This document shows, piece after piece, positions 47,475-58,237 of a stretch of 64,000 nt of DNA. Made by a program: the position numbers and the translations under genes. The notes under the pieces are model-generated. The model did not search any database and was not told the DNA's origin. It was given only the letters and a program-made list of their open reading frames with translations. How positions within the stretch are numbered: the first letter of the stretch is position 1; every line of letters begins with the position of its first letter. Source of the stretch: SAR86 cluster bacterium (GTDB lineage: Bacteria; Pseudomonadota; Gammaproteobacteria; Magnimaribacterales; AG-339-G14); the NCBI GenBank assembly GCA_028140145.1, contig JAOIOC010000005.1:1-64000 (forward strand). Reading direction: 5' to 3'.

Positions 47475-49784
47475 ATGGTTAGAAAATTAATACTTTTATT
47501 TTTATTTGCACCGCTATCTGCAGAGATTATTGTTGATGGCAAATTAAATGAAATTGAGTGGGATTCTGCAGGAGTCATTGATACTTTTTTTGTTACCGAA
47601 CCTCTAACTTATGCAATTCCAGAAGTTGCAACTGAAGTTTTATATTTTGCTAATGAGGATGGAATATATTTTGGGTTTAAAAATTATGAACAAACTATAG
47701 AGGATCAAACAACATTGCTGCATAAAAGGGATGTTATGGATGCATCAGCAGATAGAGCATTCATTGCAATTGACTTTAATGGAAACGGTATAAGAGCATA
47801 TAGTTTTTCAGTTACTTTGGGCGGATCTATCAGTGATGCAGTTTGGGCAAATGAAAATCAACCGTCATTAGACTGGGATGCAATTTGGTTCGTTAAAACA
47901 TCTCAAACCGACTATGCTTGGTTTGCTGAGTTCATGATTCCATGGGATGTTGCTCCATTGGAATACTCAGATGAAGAATTTATTGAAGTTAATGTCAGGA
48001 CGTCTAGAGGTTATTTTTTAAAAAACGAATGGCACGGTTTTCCAAAAATCAATTGGACTGATACAAAATTTATCTCAAGATTTCATCCAATAAAAATAAG
48101 AAATTTTGCTAAAAAATCTGCCTCGGACGTCGATTTCTTCCCATACATTTCAGTTTCTCAGGAAGAGGTTACAGGAAAACAGGAAAATAAAATTGGAGGA
48201 GAAATATTTTGGGCTATCGATTCAGAAAAAAGATTAGACGTCACTTTAAATCCTGATTTTGGCCAAGTAGAAAGCGATGATGTCATTGTGACTTTTGATG
48301 CAATAGAGACTTTTTACGAAGATAAACGACCATTCTTCACAGAAAATCAGGATCTTTTTCAAATAAGAGGTCGAACTTCTTTTCTGATCAATACTAGAAG
48401 AATTGGTGCTCGACCAGACTATGATTGTTCTTCAGAGATAGACGAATCAGATTGTAATTCGCAAAGAAAAACCTACAGTGAAATTGATTTAGCCTTGAAA
48501 TATACCCAGACTGAAGCTAGTGATGAATTCGGAATTTTCTCAGCTTTTGAACGAGATGGAAAATACTATAAAGGAAGGAATTTCCAGTCTATTAGATACA
48601 GAAAAAGTTTAGACGATCTTCGTATTGGCTATCTTTTAACTTATGTTGATCGTCCAAACATATCAAGGGCTGCCCAAGTCCATACAATGGATTTTGATTA
48701 TTCCTTCGATGCAACAAGCAGATTTTCAGGGACGTTAAGTTATTCAAACATAGATTCAGAATCAACCTCAACCGAAGGTGTTGCTCTAAGAGGTAGAGTG
48801 GCTAGAAACTTTACAGAAAAATTTTCCGCTCTTTGGGGTTTTGGTATTTATGACGAAGGCTATGACATGAACGATATGGGTTATTTGGACATGAGAAATT
48901 TTGCAGAAACAGGCATTACAGCCGTTTACAAAGAAACCAATTTCTCAGAAGAATCTCTTGTTAGAAGTCTTACATTGGATGTGAATGGCGGTCACCAACG
49001 AAGCATATCAGGAATAAACGGCGGGATGATGGCGTGGATATCACTTAATTTAGATCTTAAGGATTTTTCTTCAATAGATATTTTTTGTGAATGTATCTTA
49101 TCTCCTGGAAAAGATTTTGTTGAAGCAAGAGATCATCCGGATTCTCCTTTTATAAGAAGGTTAGGGGGATACACATTGAACATGAGATATTCGGCACCTA
49201 GACAGAAGACTTTCATACCCTTCATAAAAATTGAAAGTTCATCTGGAGGTTATAAATTTGATAATCCATCAAATTCTAAAAGAGGTGAGGGTTGGGGATT
49301 CAACATAGGTGCAAATATTAAGCCCTCTAATGATCTCGACTTAAATCTTGCTCTCATTAGATATGATGAATATGAAAATTGGGCTAAATATGAATTTGAT
49401 AATGTATTTGGCTATTACAAAAAGAAGAAATTATCTTCCTCTCTATCTTTAGGATGGATTAAAGACAACGTTCACGAATTAAGAATTAAAGCTCAATTTT
49501 ATTCACTCACTGCTGATGATCCAGATCCTTATTATGTTAGTTCGGATGGAAAAATGGTTAATTATGATGGGTCACTTAATCCATTTGAATTAAGTCAGGT
49601 CGCATTTCAAATAAGGTACAGATATGAACTATCTCCTCTTTCTAATTTTTATGCAGTTTATACGAGAGGAGGATATTATTTTGACGACGATAAAGATTTA
49701 AAATCTTTTGGAGATTTGTATTCCACCGGATGGGATACTACTTATTCTGATCAATTAATTCTTAAACTGAGATATAAATTTTAA
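47475..49784 (+). CDS. DUF5916 outer-membrane protein with CBM9-like domain, copy 2
   Basis: Tandem paralog of the preceding gene, with the same order: signal peptide (MVRKLILLFLFAPLSA), CBM9-like beta domain (IIVDGKLNEIEW), NPDFGQVESDDV, KRPFFTENQDLF, then a barrel-like strand series ending LKLRYKF with a terminal phenylalanine, the usual end of outer-membrane barrels. ATG at 47475 was preferred over an upstream GTG at 47454 because the signal peptide starts there. A 37-nt stretch (48246-48282) is identical to 45769-45805 in copy 1. Convergent with the zinc-ribbon gene by 4 nt. Confidence 0.82.
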   Translation: MVRKLILLFLFAPLSAEIIVDGKLNEIEWDSAGVIDTFFVTEPLTYAIPEVATEVLYFANEDGIYFGFKNYEQTIEDQTTLLHKRDVMDASADRAFIAIDFNGNGIRAYSFSVTLGGSISDAVWANENQPSLDWDAIWFVKTSQTDYAWFAEFMIPWDVAPLEYSDEEFIEVNVRTSRGYFLKNEWHGFPKINWTDTKFISRFHPIKIRNFAKKSASDVDFFPYISVSQEEVTGKQENKIGGEIFWAIDSEKRLDVTLNPDFGQVESDDVIVTFDAIETFYEDKRPFFTENQDLFQIRGRTSFLINTRRIGARPDYDCSSEIDESDCNSQRKTYSEIDLALKYTQTEASDEFGIFSAFERDGKYYKGRNFQSIRYRKSLDDLRIGYLLTYVDRPNISRAAQVHTMDFDYSFDATSRFSGTLSYSNIDSESTSTEGVALRGRVARNFTEKFSALWGFGIYDEGYDMNDMGYLDMRNFAETGITAVYKETNFSEESLVRSLTLDVNGGHQRSISGINGGMMAWISLNLDLKDFSSIDIFCECILSPGKDFVEARDHPDSPFIRRLGGYTLNMRYSAPRQKTFIPFIKIESSSGGYKFDNPSNSKRGEGWGFNIGANIKPSNDLDLNLALIRYDEYENWAKYEFDNVFGYYKKKKLSSSLSLGWIKDNVHELRIKAQFYSLTADDPDPYYVSSDGKMVNYDGSLNPFELSQVAFQIRYRYELSPLSNFYAVYTRGGYYFDDDKDLKSFGDLYSTGWDTTYSDQLILKLRYKF

Positions 49785-49969
49785 TGATCTTTACAGATCC
49801 AACCTCTTGATGTTTTTCTAGCTTCTAAGGCAGGGAAATAAACATTGCATTCTATACATTTGACCATGCTGGATTGATCTTCACTGATATCAACTGAACT
49901 TTCTCCCAAAAGACGTGCAAGCCCAACGACTATTCCTACAAAAATTAAAACTGAAATTAAAATAGCCAT
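49781..49969 (-). CDS. Small PP0621-type membrane protein with zinc-ribbon
   Basis: A 62-residue protein with an N-terminal membrane helix (1-20) and a C-terminal cysteine motif: VKCIECNVYFPALEA then WICKDH, a likely zinc ribbon with the closing Cys-His. The pattern matches a small uncharacterised gammaproteobacterial family. It overlaps the end of bamD by 1 nt, so the two are cotranscribed. Confidence 0.75.
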   Translation of the reverse strand: MAILISVLIFVGIVVGLARLLGESSVDISEDQSSMVKCIECNVYFPALEARKTSRGWICKDH

Positions 49970-50742
49970 TAGGATTTAATTTTCTTTTCTTTGAAAGCGT
50001 CTAGTAAGGCTTGAGTAATGTTGGCCAGATCTGACTGGTTGAGTTCTTTATAAGCTTCAATTTTGATCTCAAGAGCTTGTTCTACTTGAGAGCTATTTGG
50101 GAGATGTTCAATCACATAATTAGCTCGGTTTAAGGCTGCAACAAAAGCCTTTCTTTCCATATAGAAAGTCGCTACATATATTTCTTTTTTTGCGATCAAA
50201 TTCCTCAAGAAAACCATTCGTTGCCTTGCTTGATCAGCGTAGTCACTATCTGGGAACCTAAGTAAAAAATCACTCAAGTCGGAAAAGGATTTCTTTGCTT
50301 GATTGAGATCTCTTTTCGAGGCCGCATCCTCGAGAATCATATTCGGATTAAAAATAGACATATCCGCAGTGTAACCAGACATTCCTTTTAAATAGTAGGC
50401 ATAATCTATATTTGGATGATTAGGATGCAAGCTGATAAACCTATCAGCGGCTGATGTTGCAGCCTCATAGTTTGCTGATTTAAAATAAGCATAAATAAGC
50501 TCTGACTGAGCTTGAGTGGCAAATCTTCCGAAAGGGTATCTTGCTTCGAGCATTTCTAAGCTCATTGCAGCAGCAGCAAAATTTCCAGATCTCAATCTAT
50601 TCTGCGCTTGATCAAATAATTCTTTTTCAAGTAAGACCCTTTCAATAGTTTCTTCTTTATTTGCACATGATGCGGATAAAGCCATCAAGATCAGTAAAAA
50701 AAGTAGATTAAAGATAAAATAAAGCCTATTACGAGTTTGCAT
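49969..50742 (-). CDS. bamD: Outer membrane assembly lipoprotein BamD
   Basis: Essential part of the BAM complex that folds outer-membrane barrels. The lipobox SASC gives lipidated Cys26, and the mature chain is a series of TPR helices (FDQAQNRLRSGNFAAAAMSLE, RYPFGRFATQAQSELIYAYF). Length 257. It is divergent from rluD by 33 nt, a conserved gammaproteobacterial arrangement. Confidence 0.93.
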   Translation of the reverse strand: MQTRNRLYFIFNLLFLLILMALSASCANKEETIERVLLEKELFDQAQNRLRSGNFAAAAMSLEMLEARYPFGRFATQAQSELIYAYFKSANYEAATSAADRFISLHPNHPNIDYAYYLKGMSGYTADMSIFNPNMILEDAASKRDLNQAKKSFSDLSDFLLRFPDSDYADQARQRMVFLRNLIAKKEIYVATFYMERKAFVAALNRANYVIEHLPNSSQVEQALEIKIEAYKELNQSDLANITQALLDAFKEKKIKS

Positions 50743-50748
50743 CTGCTA

Positions 50749-50754
50749 ATTCTA
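50749..50754 (-). promoter_or_regulatory. -10 box of bamD, placed for leaderless transcription
   Basis: On the minus strand TAGAAT (five of six matches) ends exactly 6 nt before the bamD ATG, predicting a transcript beginning on the start codon. No Shine-Dalgarno sequence is present, and the -35 region lies in the divergent rluD start. Confidence 0.45.
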
Positions 50755-50775
50755 TCTGTTTAAAGATTAAAAAAC

Positions 50776-51735
50776 ATGCCAAAAAAAATTTCAATTAATT
50801 TCGAGGTCAACGCTCAGGAGTCAGGAAAAAGAATAGATGTAATCGTATCTAAGAGACATCCAGAGTTCTCAAGAATGCAAATTAAAAAGTTCATTGAGCT
50901 AGATTTTTTGTCTATTGATAATCAAATAATTTCAAAAGTAAGCGAGAAGGTTTCAATGGGCAGTAAGATAAATTTATCTGGTCTAATTAATGCAGAAGTT
51001 GAAGATCTTCCTGAAGATATTGAGATTGAAATAAAAAAGGAGACAAAGGACTTCATAGTTATAAATAAAGCTCCAGGAATTGTTGTCCACCCGGGCTCAG
51101 GAAATAGATCAGGAACAATTCTCAACAGTTTATTATTCAACTTTCCAGAGCTAGCAGACCTGCCACGAGCTGGAATAATTCATCGTTTAGATAAAGATAC
51201 TTCTGGACTAATGGTTATTGCAAGAAATGAGAAGGCTTATAAATATTTATCAGATCAAATCTCCTCCAGAACTGTTAAAAGGGGATATGATCTAATAGTT
51301 ATTGGAAAAACGTTGAGAGCAGGAACTTTAGACTTCCCAATTGGAAGGCATCGCACTGTAAGAACAAAACAATCAGTTACAGAAAAAGGAAAAGAAGCAA
51401 TTACAAAATTTAAAGTATTAGAATTTTTGGGATTCTACACTTATATTCGAGCTTATTTAGAAACAGGGAGAACCCATCAAATTAGAGTCCATTTCAGCCA
51501 TATTAAACATCCGCTAGTCGGAGATAAAACTTATGGAACAAGTCAAAGATTTGCAAAAAATACCTCAGACGATTTGAAAGATTTTATTATCAAGTTTCCG
51601 AGACAAGCTCTACATGCTAGAGAACTTTCTTTTATAGATCCCTCGACCAATGAAACAGTAAATTTTGAAAGCAAAATTCCTAAAGATTTTCAAAGTTTAT
51701 TGGATCGTCTAAAAACCAATGAAAACTTGACTTAA
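50776..51735 (+). CDS. rluD: 23S rRNA pseudouridine synthase RluD
   Basis: Makes pseudouridines in helix 69 of 23S rRNA. An N-terminal S4 RNA-binding domain (about 17-80) is followed by the catalytic domain with Asp139 in HRLDKDTSGL; TGRTHQIRVH is the second family motif. Length 319. Divergent from bamD. Confidence 0.92.
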   Translation: MPKKISINFEVNAQESGKRIDVIVSKRHPEFSRMQIKKFIELDFLSIDNQIISKVSEKVSMGSKINLSGLINAEVEDLPEDIEIEIKKETKDFIVINKAPGIVVHPGSGNRSGTILNSLLFNFPELADLPRAGIIHRLDKDTSGLMVIARNEKAYKYLSDQISSRTVKRGYDLIVIGKTLRAGTLDFPIGRHRTVRTKQSVTEKGKEAITKFKVLEFLGFYTYIRAYLETGRTHQIRVHFSHIKHPLVGDKTYGTSQRFAKNTSDDLKDFIIKFPRQALHARELSFIDPSTNETVNFESKIPKDFQSLLDRLKTNENLT

Positions 51736-51783
51736 AGGGTTCTAGTGTCACAATTCGAATCTTTTTAAAACTGTTTAATAAAT

Positions 51784-53517
51784 ATGAAGAAAGAATCAGG
51801 TGGATCTGCACTTATTAGAGCTTTGGCAGATGAAAATGTAGACCTTCTCTTTGGATATCCAGGAGGAGCCGCCCTTCATATTTATGATGCAATTTATCAA
51901 CAGGATAAAGTTCAGCATATTTTAGTCAGGCACGAGCAGGCAGCAGTCCATGCAGCTGATGGATATGCCAGAGCTACCGGAAAAGTTGGAACTGTTCTTG
52001 TAACATCTGGTCCAGGAGCAACAAACGCAATCACTGGTATTGCAACTGCATATATGGACTCTATTCCATTAGTGGTAATTTCAGGTCAGGTTGCAAGCCA
52101 TTTAATAGGAACAGATGCCTTCCAAGAAACGGATATGATGGGAATATCACGACCAATCGTAAAACATAGCTTTCTAATTCAAAGTCCAGAAGAGATACCA
52201 GAGGTTGTTAAAAAGGCATTTATCATCGCAAAAACAGGAAAGCCTGGACCAGTTGTAATTGATGTACCCAAAGATATGACAGATCCGAATCATCTTTTTG
52301 ACTATCAGTATCCAAAAGACATAAAGATGCGATCTTATTCAGTCCCCTCAGAGGTAGAAGAAAGCAACATAGAAGAGGCAGTTTCATTATTAGAGAAAGC
52401 AAAAAAACCTGTTTTATATGCAGGCGGAGGGATTATTCAAGGTAATGCAACTGAGGAACTAAAAAAGTTAGCGAAAATCATGAATGCCCCTGTGACAAAT
52501 ACACTAATGGGATTGGGAGCCTTTCCTGCAACTCATGAAAACTTTATTGGAATGTTAGGAATGCATGGAACCTACGAAGCTAACATGGCAATGCATGAAG
52601 CTGATTTAATTTTTGCTTTGGGTTCAAGATTTGATGACAGAACTACAAACAATCCTCAAAAATACTCATTAAATGCAAAAAAAATACACTTAGATTGTGA
52701 TTACGGTTCTATTGAAAAGATTATAAATGTCGATGTATCTCTAAATGGAGATGCTAAAAAGATTCTTAATCAAATTCTCAATAAAATAAATCCAAAAAAT
52801 ATTGATAAAGCATCAATAGATCTCTGGAATAACGAGATTCTAAACTGGAGAGAAACCCATGGTCTTAATCATGATCTTCTGGATAAGAAGTTTCATCAGA
52901 AGCAAATCCTTCCTCAACAGGTAATACAGTCTCTTTATAAGTCTACGAACGGTAAAGCATTTATAACTTCCGATGTTGGCCAACACCAAATGTTTGCTGC
53001 TCAATATTATAAATTTGATGAGCCTAGAAAATGGATCAACTCTGGCGGTCTTGGAACAATGGGATTTGGTCTGCCTTCTGCAATGGGAGTTAAATTTGCT
53101 TTCCCTGATGCAGATGTTGTTTGTGTAACCGGTGAAGGCAGTATTCAAATGTGTATTCAGGAGCTGTCTACTTGTATGCAGTATGGACTGCCTGTGAAAA
53201 TAATTAATCTCAATAATAGAGCTTTAGGAATGGTTAAGCAGTGGCAAGATATGCAATACGGTGGAAGATATTCCAGTATTCTCTACGAAGATTCTTTACC
53301 GGATTTTGTCAAGCTTGCAGAATCTTATGGACATGTGGGTATCAAGGTAGAGAATATAAGTGAGCTAGAAGAAAGAATGGACGAATGTATTTCCATGAAA
53401 GATAAACTTGTATTCATGGATGTATATGTTGATCCAGATGAGCATGTATACCCGATGCTTGAAGCCGGCGGCAATATGTCTGAAATGCGAGTTAGTAAAA
53501 CTAAAAAGACTTTTTAA
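51784..53517 (+). CDS. ilvI: Acetolactate synthase large subunit
   Basis: TPP-dependent synthesis of acetolactate and acetohydroxybutyrate, the first common step of branched-chain amino acids. The TPP glutamate lies in LVRHEQAAVHAADGYAR, the FAD-binding middle domain is present, and GEGSIQMCIQELSTC plus NNRALGMVKQWQ form the cofactor motif. Length 577. It heads ilvI-ilvH-ilvC with 1- and 9-nt gaps. Confidence 0.95.
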   Translation: MKKESGGSALIRALADENVDLLFGYPGGAALHIYDAIYQQDKVQHILVRHEQAAVHAADGYARATGKVGTVLVTSGPGATNAITGIATAYMDSIPLVVISGQVASHLIGTDAFQETDMMGISRPIVKHSFLIQSPEEIPEVVKKAFIIAKTGKPGPVVIDVPKDMTDPNHLFDYQYPKDIKMRSYSVPSEVEESNIEEAVSLLEKAKKPVLYAGGGIIQGNATEELKKLAKIMNAPVTNTLMGLGAFPATHENFIGMLGMHGTYEANMAMHEADLIFALGSRFDDRTTNNPQKYSLNAKKIHLDCDYGSIEKIINVDVSLNGDAKKILNQILNKINPKNIDKASIDLWNNEILNWRETHGLNHDLLDKKFHQKQILPQQVIQSLYKSTNGKAFITSDVGQHQMFAAQYYKFDEPRKWINSGGLGTMGFGLPSAMGVKFAFPDADVVCVTGEGSIQMCIQELSTCMQYGLPVKIINLNNRALGMVKQWQDMQYGGRYSSILYEDSLPDFVKLAESYGHVGIKVENISELEERMDECISMKDKLVFMDVYVDPDEHVYPMLEAGGNMSEMRVSKTKKTF

Positions 53518-53518
53518 T

Positions 53519-54031
53519 ATGAGTCACATATCGATTTTAATGGAAAACCAACCGGGAGCTCTCTCTAGGGTTGTAGGTTTATTTTCACAAAGGGGTTACA
53601 ACATAGACTCTTTATCTGTGGCTCCTACAAATGATTCATCTTTATCAAGGCTCACCATGGTCGTTAAAGAAGAAGAAAGCGTAATATCTCAAATTCTCAA
53701 ACAATTAAACAAAGTAATTGATGTTGTAGAAGTTCAGAATCTGTCCGATGTTGAATCTGTCTCACTGGAAATTGCTATTGTTAAATTAAAAATTACCGAG
53801 AAAGAAGCATCAAAAATTATTGAAAGTGCTTTTCCTATTGTTGGAGAAATTATTAATCATAAAGATGAATTTGTAATGATTAAACTTATTGGTTCCAACC
53901 ATGAGGTTGATGATTTTCTTCTTTCTTTAAATAAGCAAAAGTTTTTAGAGGTTACAAGATCAGGTCTACTTGGTATGGGGACAGGTGAAAACTTTCTCAT
54001 TTCAGAAAGTGAAACTACAATTGAGTATTAG
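53519..54031 (+). CDS. ilvH: Acetolactate synthase small (regulatory) subunit
   Basis: Regulatory subunit giving valine feedback to IlvI. MSHISILMENQPGALSRVVGLF opens the ACT domain, with the effector-site RGYNIDSLSVAPT. Length 170 when begun at ATG 53519, one base after the ilvI stop; the longer open frame upstream only overlaps ilvI and lacks similarity. Confidence 0.93.
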   Translation: MSHISILMENQPGALSRVVGLFSQRGYNIDSLSVAPTNDSSLSRLTMVVKEEESVISQILKQLNKVIDVVEVQNLSDVESVSLEIAIVKLKITEKEASKIIESAFPIVGEIINHKDEFVMIKLIGSNHEVDDFLLSLNKQKFLEVTRSGLLGMGTGENFLISESETTIEY

Positions 54032-55072
<1,041 letters not shown>

Positions 55073-55085
55073 TACCATCGATAGG

Positions 55086-56600
55086 GTGTCAAATAAGATA
55101 CTCGCCCTTATTCTAGGAATTTCTTTATTTTCCGTTTATCTTTTTTCTATTAACCTTTATCCATTAGTTGATGAAGACGAAGGTGCATTCGCTTCAGCAA
55201 CTATGACTATGATGGATTCTGGTAATTATACAAACGTTGAGTTAGCAGGAGAGAGGAGGGATGACAAACCGGTTCTTACCCATTGGCTGCAGGTCATAAG
55301 TTTAAAAACCTTTGGCTTTTCAGAATTTGCTTTTAGATTACCGAGCGTAATCTTTGGGTTGCTCTGGGCATTCGTAACGTTTTGGTTTACAAAAAAGATT
55401 TCAAATAAAAGAAATGCTTTTTTAGCTGCTTTTTTCGTTCTAGCAAGCCTTGGGGCATCAATTATTATCAAAACAGCAACTGCGGATGGAATATTTAACT
55501 TTTTTGTGGCTTCAACAACCCTTTTGGCATTTTTAGCTTTAAGAGAACAACGGAGCAAGTATTTATACTATGCAGCAATTCTTGCCGGCTTTGGCTTTTT
55601 AACAAAAGGACCCGCTATTTTAATCGTGCCAGGAGGGGCTTTATTTTTCTGGGCTTGGTGGAATGGATATTTAACTGAAACGTTAAGAAAACTTTTCAAT
55701 CCTTTTTTATGGCTAATCTTTTTTTGTATTGCATCACCATGGTTTATCTATTTATATTTAAGCGAAGGCATAGATCCGATACTAGGATTCTTTTTAAAAC
55801 ATAACTTTCAAAGGTATACATCAACTTTTGAGGGCCACTCAGGACCATTTTATTATTATTTTGTTATTTTGATTTTTTTGGTGGCTCCATTTTGGAATAG
55901 TCTTTTTACGGTAGTCGGCAGAATTAAGACAGACTTCAAAGATGAAACTAGAAGTTTTCTATGGATTTGGTTTTTATGGGTTTTACTCTTTTTTTCAATA
56001 TCTTCAACTAAGTTACCGCACTACTTACTCTATGGAATAACTCCACTATTCATATTAATGGCACTCAATTTTAAGCAGCAAAGCAAAAGAATAAATCTGC
56101 TAATTTTTATTTCTTTATTGGGCTTTATATCATCTTTGCCAATTGTATTAGAAACTCTTGCTTCATCAGAGAAAGACATTATTTGGAATGTTTTGAGAGA
56201 GGAAATAGAGGTTTTCTTTACTCCTGCAAATTTCTTTATTCCAATATTAATTCTTCTAGCCCTTGGAATTGTCTCCTTTATGGTCTTTTCTAAATTTAAC
56301 CAATTTATAATCTCGTCTTTATTATTTTTGATTAGTATCCATTTAATTTTCCTTCCAAGTGCCATAGGACTATTCCAAGATCGATTCAAACAGGCTGGAT
56401 TAAAGGTAAAAGAAATGAATAAGCCATTAGCCATGCACAAGATGAACTTTCCCTCTTTTGGAGTATATGCAAGAGACACTGCCTATAGAAATCATAAGGA
56501 TGGACAAATAATTCTTTTAAGGAGCAATCAAATTGATGAGCTAGGTTCAGTGATAGAAATTTATAATAGGTCGGGTATTTCTGTGGTGATAAAAGAGTGA
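55086..56600 (+). CDS. ArnT-like / PMT-family membrane glycosyltransferase (GT39/GT83-type)
   Basis: Polytopic inner-membrane glycosyltransferase predicted to move a sugar from a polyprenyl phosphate onto an acceptor on the periplasmic side. The first loop holds the acidic pair in VDEDEGAFASA (near residues 28-38) followed by the AGERRDDKPVLTHWLQ region, as in ArnT and PMT-type enzymes; about ten further membrane segments follow. Length 504 from GTG 55086; a TTG at 55053 would overlap ilvC and is less likely. It is the first of three membrane-glycosylation genes joined by 4-nt overlaps. The substrate is unknown. Confidence 0.82.
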   Translation: MSNKILALILGISLFSVYLFSINLYPLVDEDEGAFASATMTMMDSGNYTNVELAGERRDDKPVLTHWLQVISLKTFGFSEFAFRLPSVIFGLLWAFVTFWFTKKISNKRNAFLAAFFVLASLGASIIIKTATADGIFNFFVASTTLLAFLALREQRSKYLYYAAILAGFGFLTKGPAILIVPGGALFFWAWWNGYLTETLRKLFNPFLWLIFFCIASPWFIYLYLSEGIDPILGFFLKHNFQRYTSTFEGHSGPFYYYFVILIFLVAPFWNSLFTVVGRIKTDFKDETRSFLWIWFLWVLLFFSISSTKLPHYLLYGITPLFILMALNFKQQSKRINLLIFISLLGFISSLPIVLETLASSEKDIIWNVLREEIEVFFTPANFFIPILILLALGIVSFMVFSKFNQFIISSLLFLISIHLIFLPSAIGLFQDRFKQAGLKVKEMNKPLAMHKMNFPSFGVYARDTAYRNHKDGQIILLRSNQIDELGSVIEIYNRSGISVVIKE

Positions 56601-58237
56601 ATCTTCAGCACAAAACAGGTTTTATTATCTTTGCTTTGGCGCTCGTTCTGATTGGTTTGAATTATTTAGATTCTGTAATTGTTCTAAATAACTTTATTTT
56701 TATTGGACTAAATAGTTTGGGAGCTTTTATAGATCAATCAGCTCTCACTTTTCTTACCGAATTTGGTAACGCAGCCATACTGATGATTGCATCTGTAATC
56801 CCAATATATTACTCAAGAAAATTTTTCAGGCTAATCATCTCATCTACACTGATTGGAATCTTGCTCTCGAGAGGGTTAAAAATTTTACTGGATATTCCAA
56901 GGCCAGGAGCAATCCTGCCAAGAGAAGAATTTTTTGTTGTTGAGCCTCTTTTGTCCTCTCAATCCGTGCCTTCTGGACACGCATTTAGTCTCTTTTTATT
57001 TTTCTCTTGTTTGGTTGTCTCAGGCATGATTAAAAAAAACTATTTTGTACTGTTAATTTTCGCCTTTTCACTTATTGCTTTTACAAGGATATTAGTTGGG
57101 GCTCACTGGCCAATGGATATTCTGATTGGGGCTTCTTTGGGTTTTAGCTTGCCTTTACTCTTGGCTTCATTGTCAGAGAGATCGTCAAAAATTTTGGACA
57201 CTTTATATTCGGTATTTTTCATTATTCTATTAAGCATCGCACTTTACACAATTCTCATTGGCAATTTTTCTACCTATGATTTTGCAAATGAAATCGGCTG
57301 GTTATACATTCTTATTTTCTTGAGTTTCCTTTTATTTCTTAATTTACTGAAGATAGAAAACATTTTTAGTATTGCTTTAGACTATTTCACCAAAATAAAG
57401 GTATCTCAGAGTAATTTTTTTAAAATCTTTATGCCTTTGCTTATTTCTTCCACATTCATATATTTAATCTATAAATATGGATCTTTTAGTTCCTTTCTCT
57501 TCATGACAGGAAATTTGGATTTTCTCCTATTGTCCGTTGCATTAGGTCTTTTAGTTTTAAGCCTATTGATAAGGGCTGCTCGAATAAGAAGATTTTTTAA
57601 AAAGGAAACAAAGAGCCTAGGAGTTATGCGAATCACTTTCTTGCATAACTTTTTAAATAATTTCTTACCTATGCGAATTGGAGAATTTTCTTTTCCTTTG
57701 CTTTTGAGAGAATCTTATGGGATCGATAATAAGATATCCCTCAGGGCACTTTTTATTTTCAGGCTCACAGATCTTTTATCAATCATTTTTTTGTCTTTAT
57801 TTGTCTTTCTTAGTTTCTACTATTCTTTAATGCTTAACATCTTATTTTTTGTTGCTTGGTACTTAGGAGTGAGCTATTTATTGCAAGAAAGAGATATTAA
57901 AAAAAATCTTTTTGAAAAAATTGAAATTTTGATTTTGTCTTTGTTAGCTTGGTTCATAAAAGTATTTGCACTCACCTATCTTCTGTTATCTTTGATTTCA
58001 GTAAGCTTAGAAAGTTCTTTCGTAGCAGTTATTTTTGGTGAATTAACATCAATCCTACCCATCCATGGCTTTGCAGGAACGGGGACATATGAGGGAGGCA
58101 TAATATTTGGGCTTAATTCTTTTGATAAAAACATTAATATCGATTCAATGATCAGTGCTTCTTTATTGGTCCACTTTACTGTTCTTTTATATAGTCTTAT
58201 CCTTGCAATTGTTTCAACATTCATTAAGAAAACATGA
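56597..58237 (+). CDS. PAP2 phosphatase fused to LPG-synthase/UPF0104-type flippase-like domain
   Basis: Two membrane modules in one chain. The N-terminal PAP2 lipid phosphatase has all three motifs: KILLDIPRP (Lys95 to Pro103), PSGH (125-128) and R164-x5-H170-x3-D174. From about residue 270 to 546 lies a polytopic domain resembling the lysylphosphatidylglycerol synthetase membrane/UPF0104 family, with FLNNFLPMRIGEFSFPL and FAGTGTYEGG. Length 546. It sits between two glycosyltransferase genes, with GTG start overlapping the upstream stop (GTGA) and a 4-nt overlap downstream. A role in recycling or flipping a polyprenyl carrier is inference. Confidence 0.78.
   Translation: MNLQHKTGFIIFALALVLIGLNYLDSVIVLNNFIFIGLNSLGAFIDQSALTFLTEFGNAAILMIASVIPIYYSRKFFRLIISSTLIGILLSRGLKILLDIPRPGAILPREEFFVVEPLLSSQSVPSGHAFSLFLFFSCLVVSGMIKKNYFVLLIFAFSLIAFTRILVGAHWPMDILIGASLGFSLPLLLASLSERSSKILDTLYSVFFIILLSIALYTILIGNFSTYDFANEIGWLYILIFLSFLLFLNLLKIENIFSIALDYFTKIKVSQSNFFKIFMPLLISSTFIYLIYKYGSFSSFLFMTGNLDFLLLSVALGLLVLSLLIRAARIRRFFKKETKSLGVMRITFLHNFLNNFLPMRIGEFSFPLLLRESYGIDNKISLRALFIFRLTDLLSIIFLSLFVFLSFYYSLMLNILFFVAWYLGVSYLLQERDIKKNLFEKIEILILSLLAWFIKVFALTYLLLSLISVSLESSFVAVIFGELTSILPIHGFAGTGTYEGGIIFGLNSFDKNINIDSMISASLLVHFTVLLYSLILAIVSTFIKKT

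Noticed and set aside
53408..53518. Upstream extension of ilvH
   Set aside because: It overlaps ilvI in another frame and has no similarity to IlvH; the ATG one base after the ilvI stop fits the ACT domain start.
56030..56479. 149-codon open frame antisense to the GT39-like gene
   Set aside because: It is a shadow of hydrophobic codons in a well-supported membrane protein.
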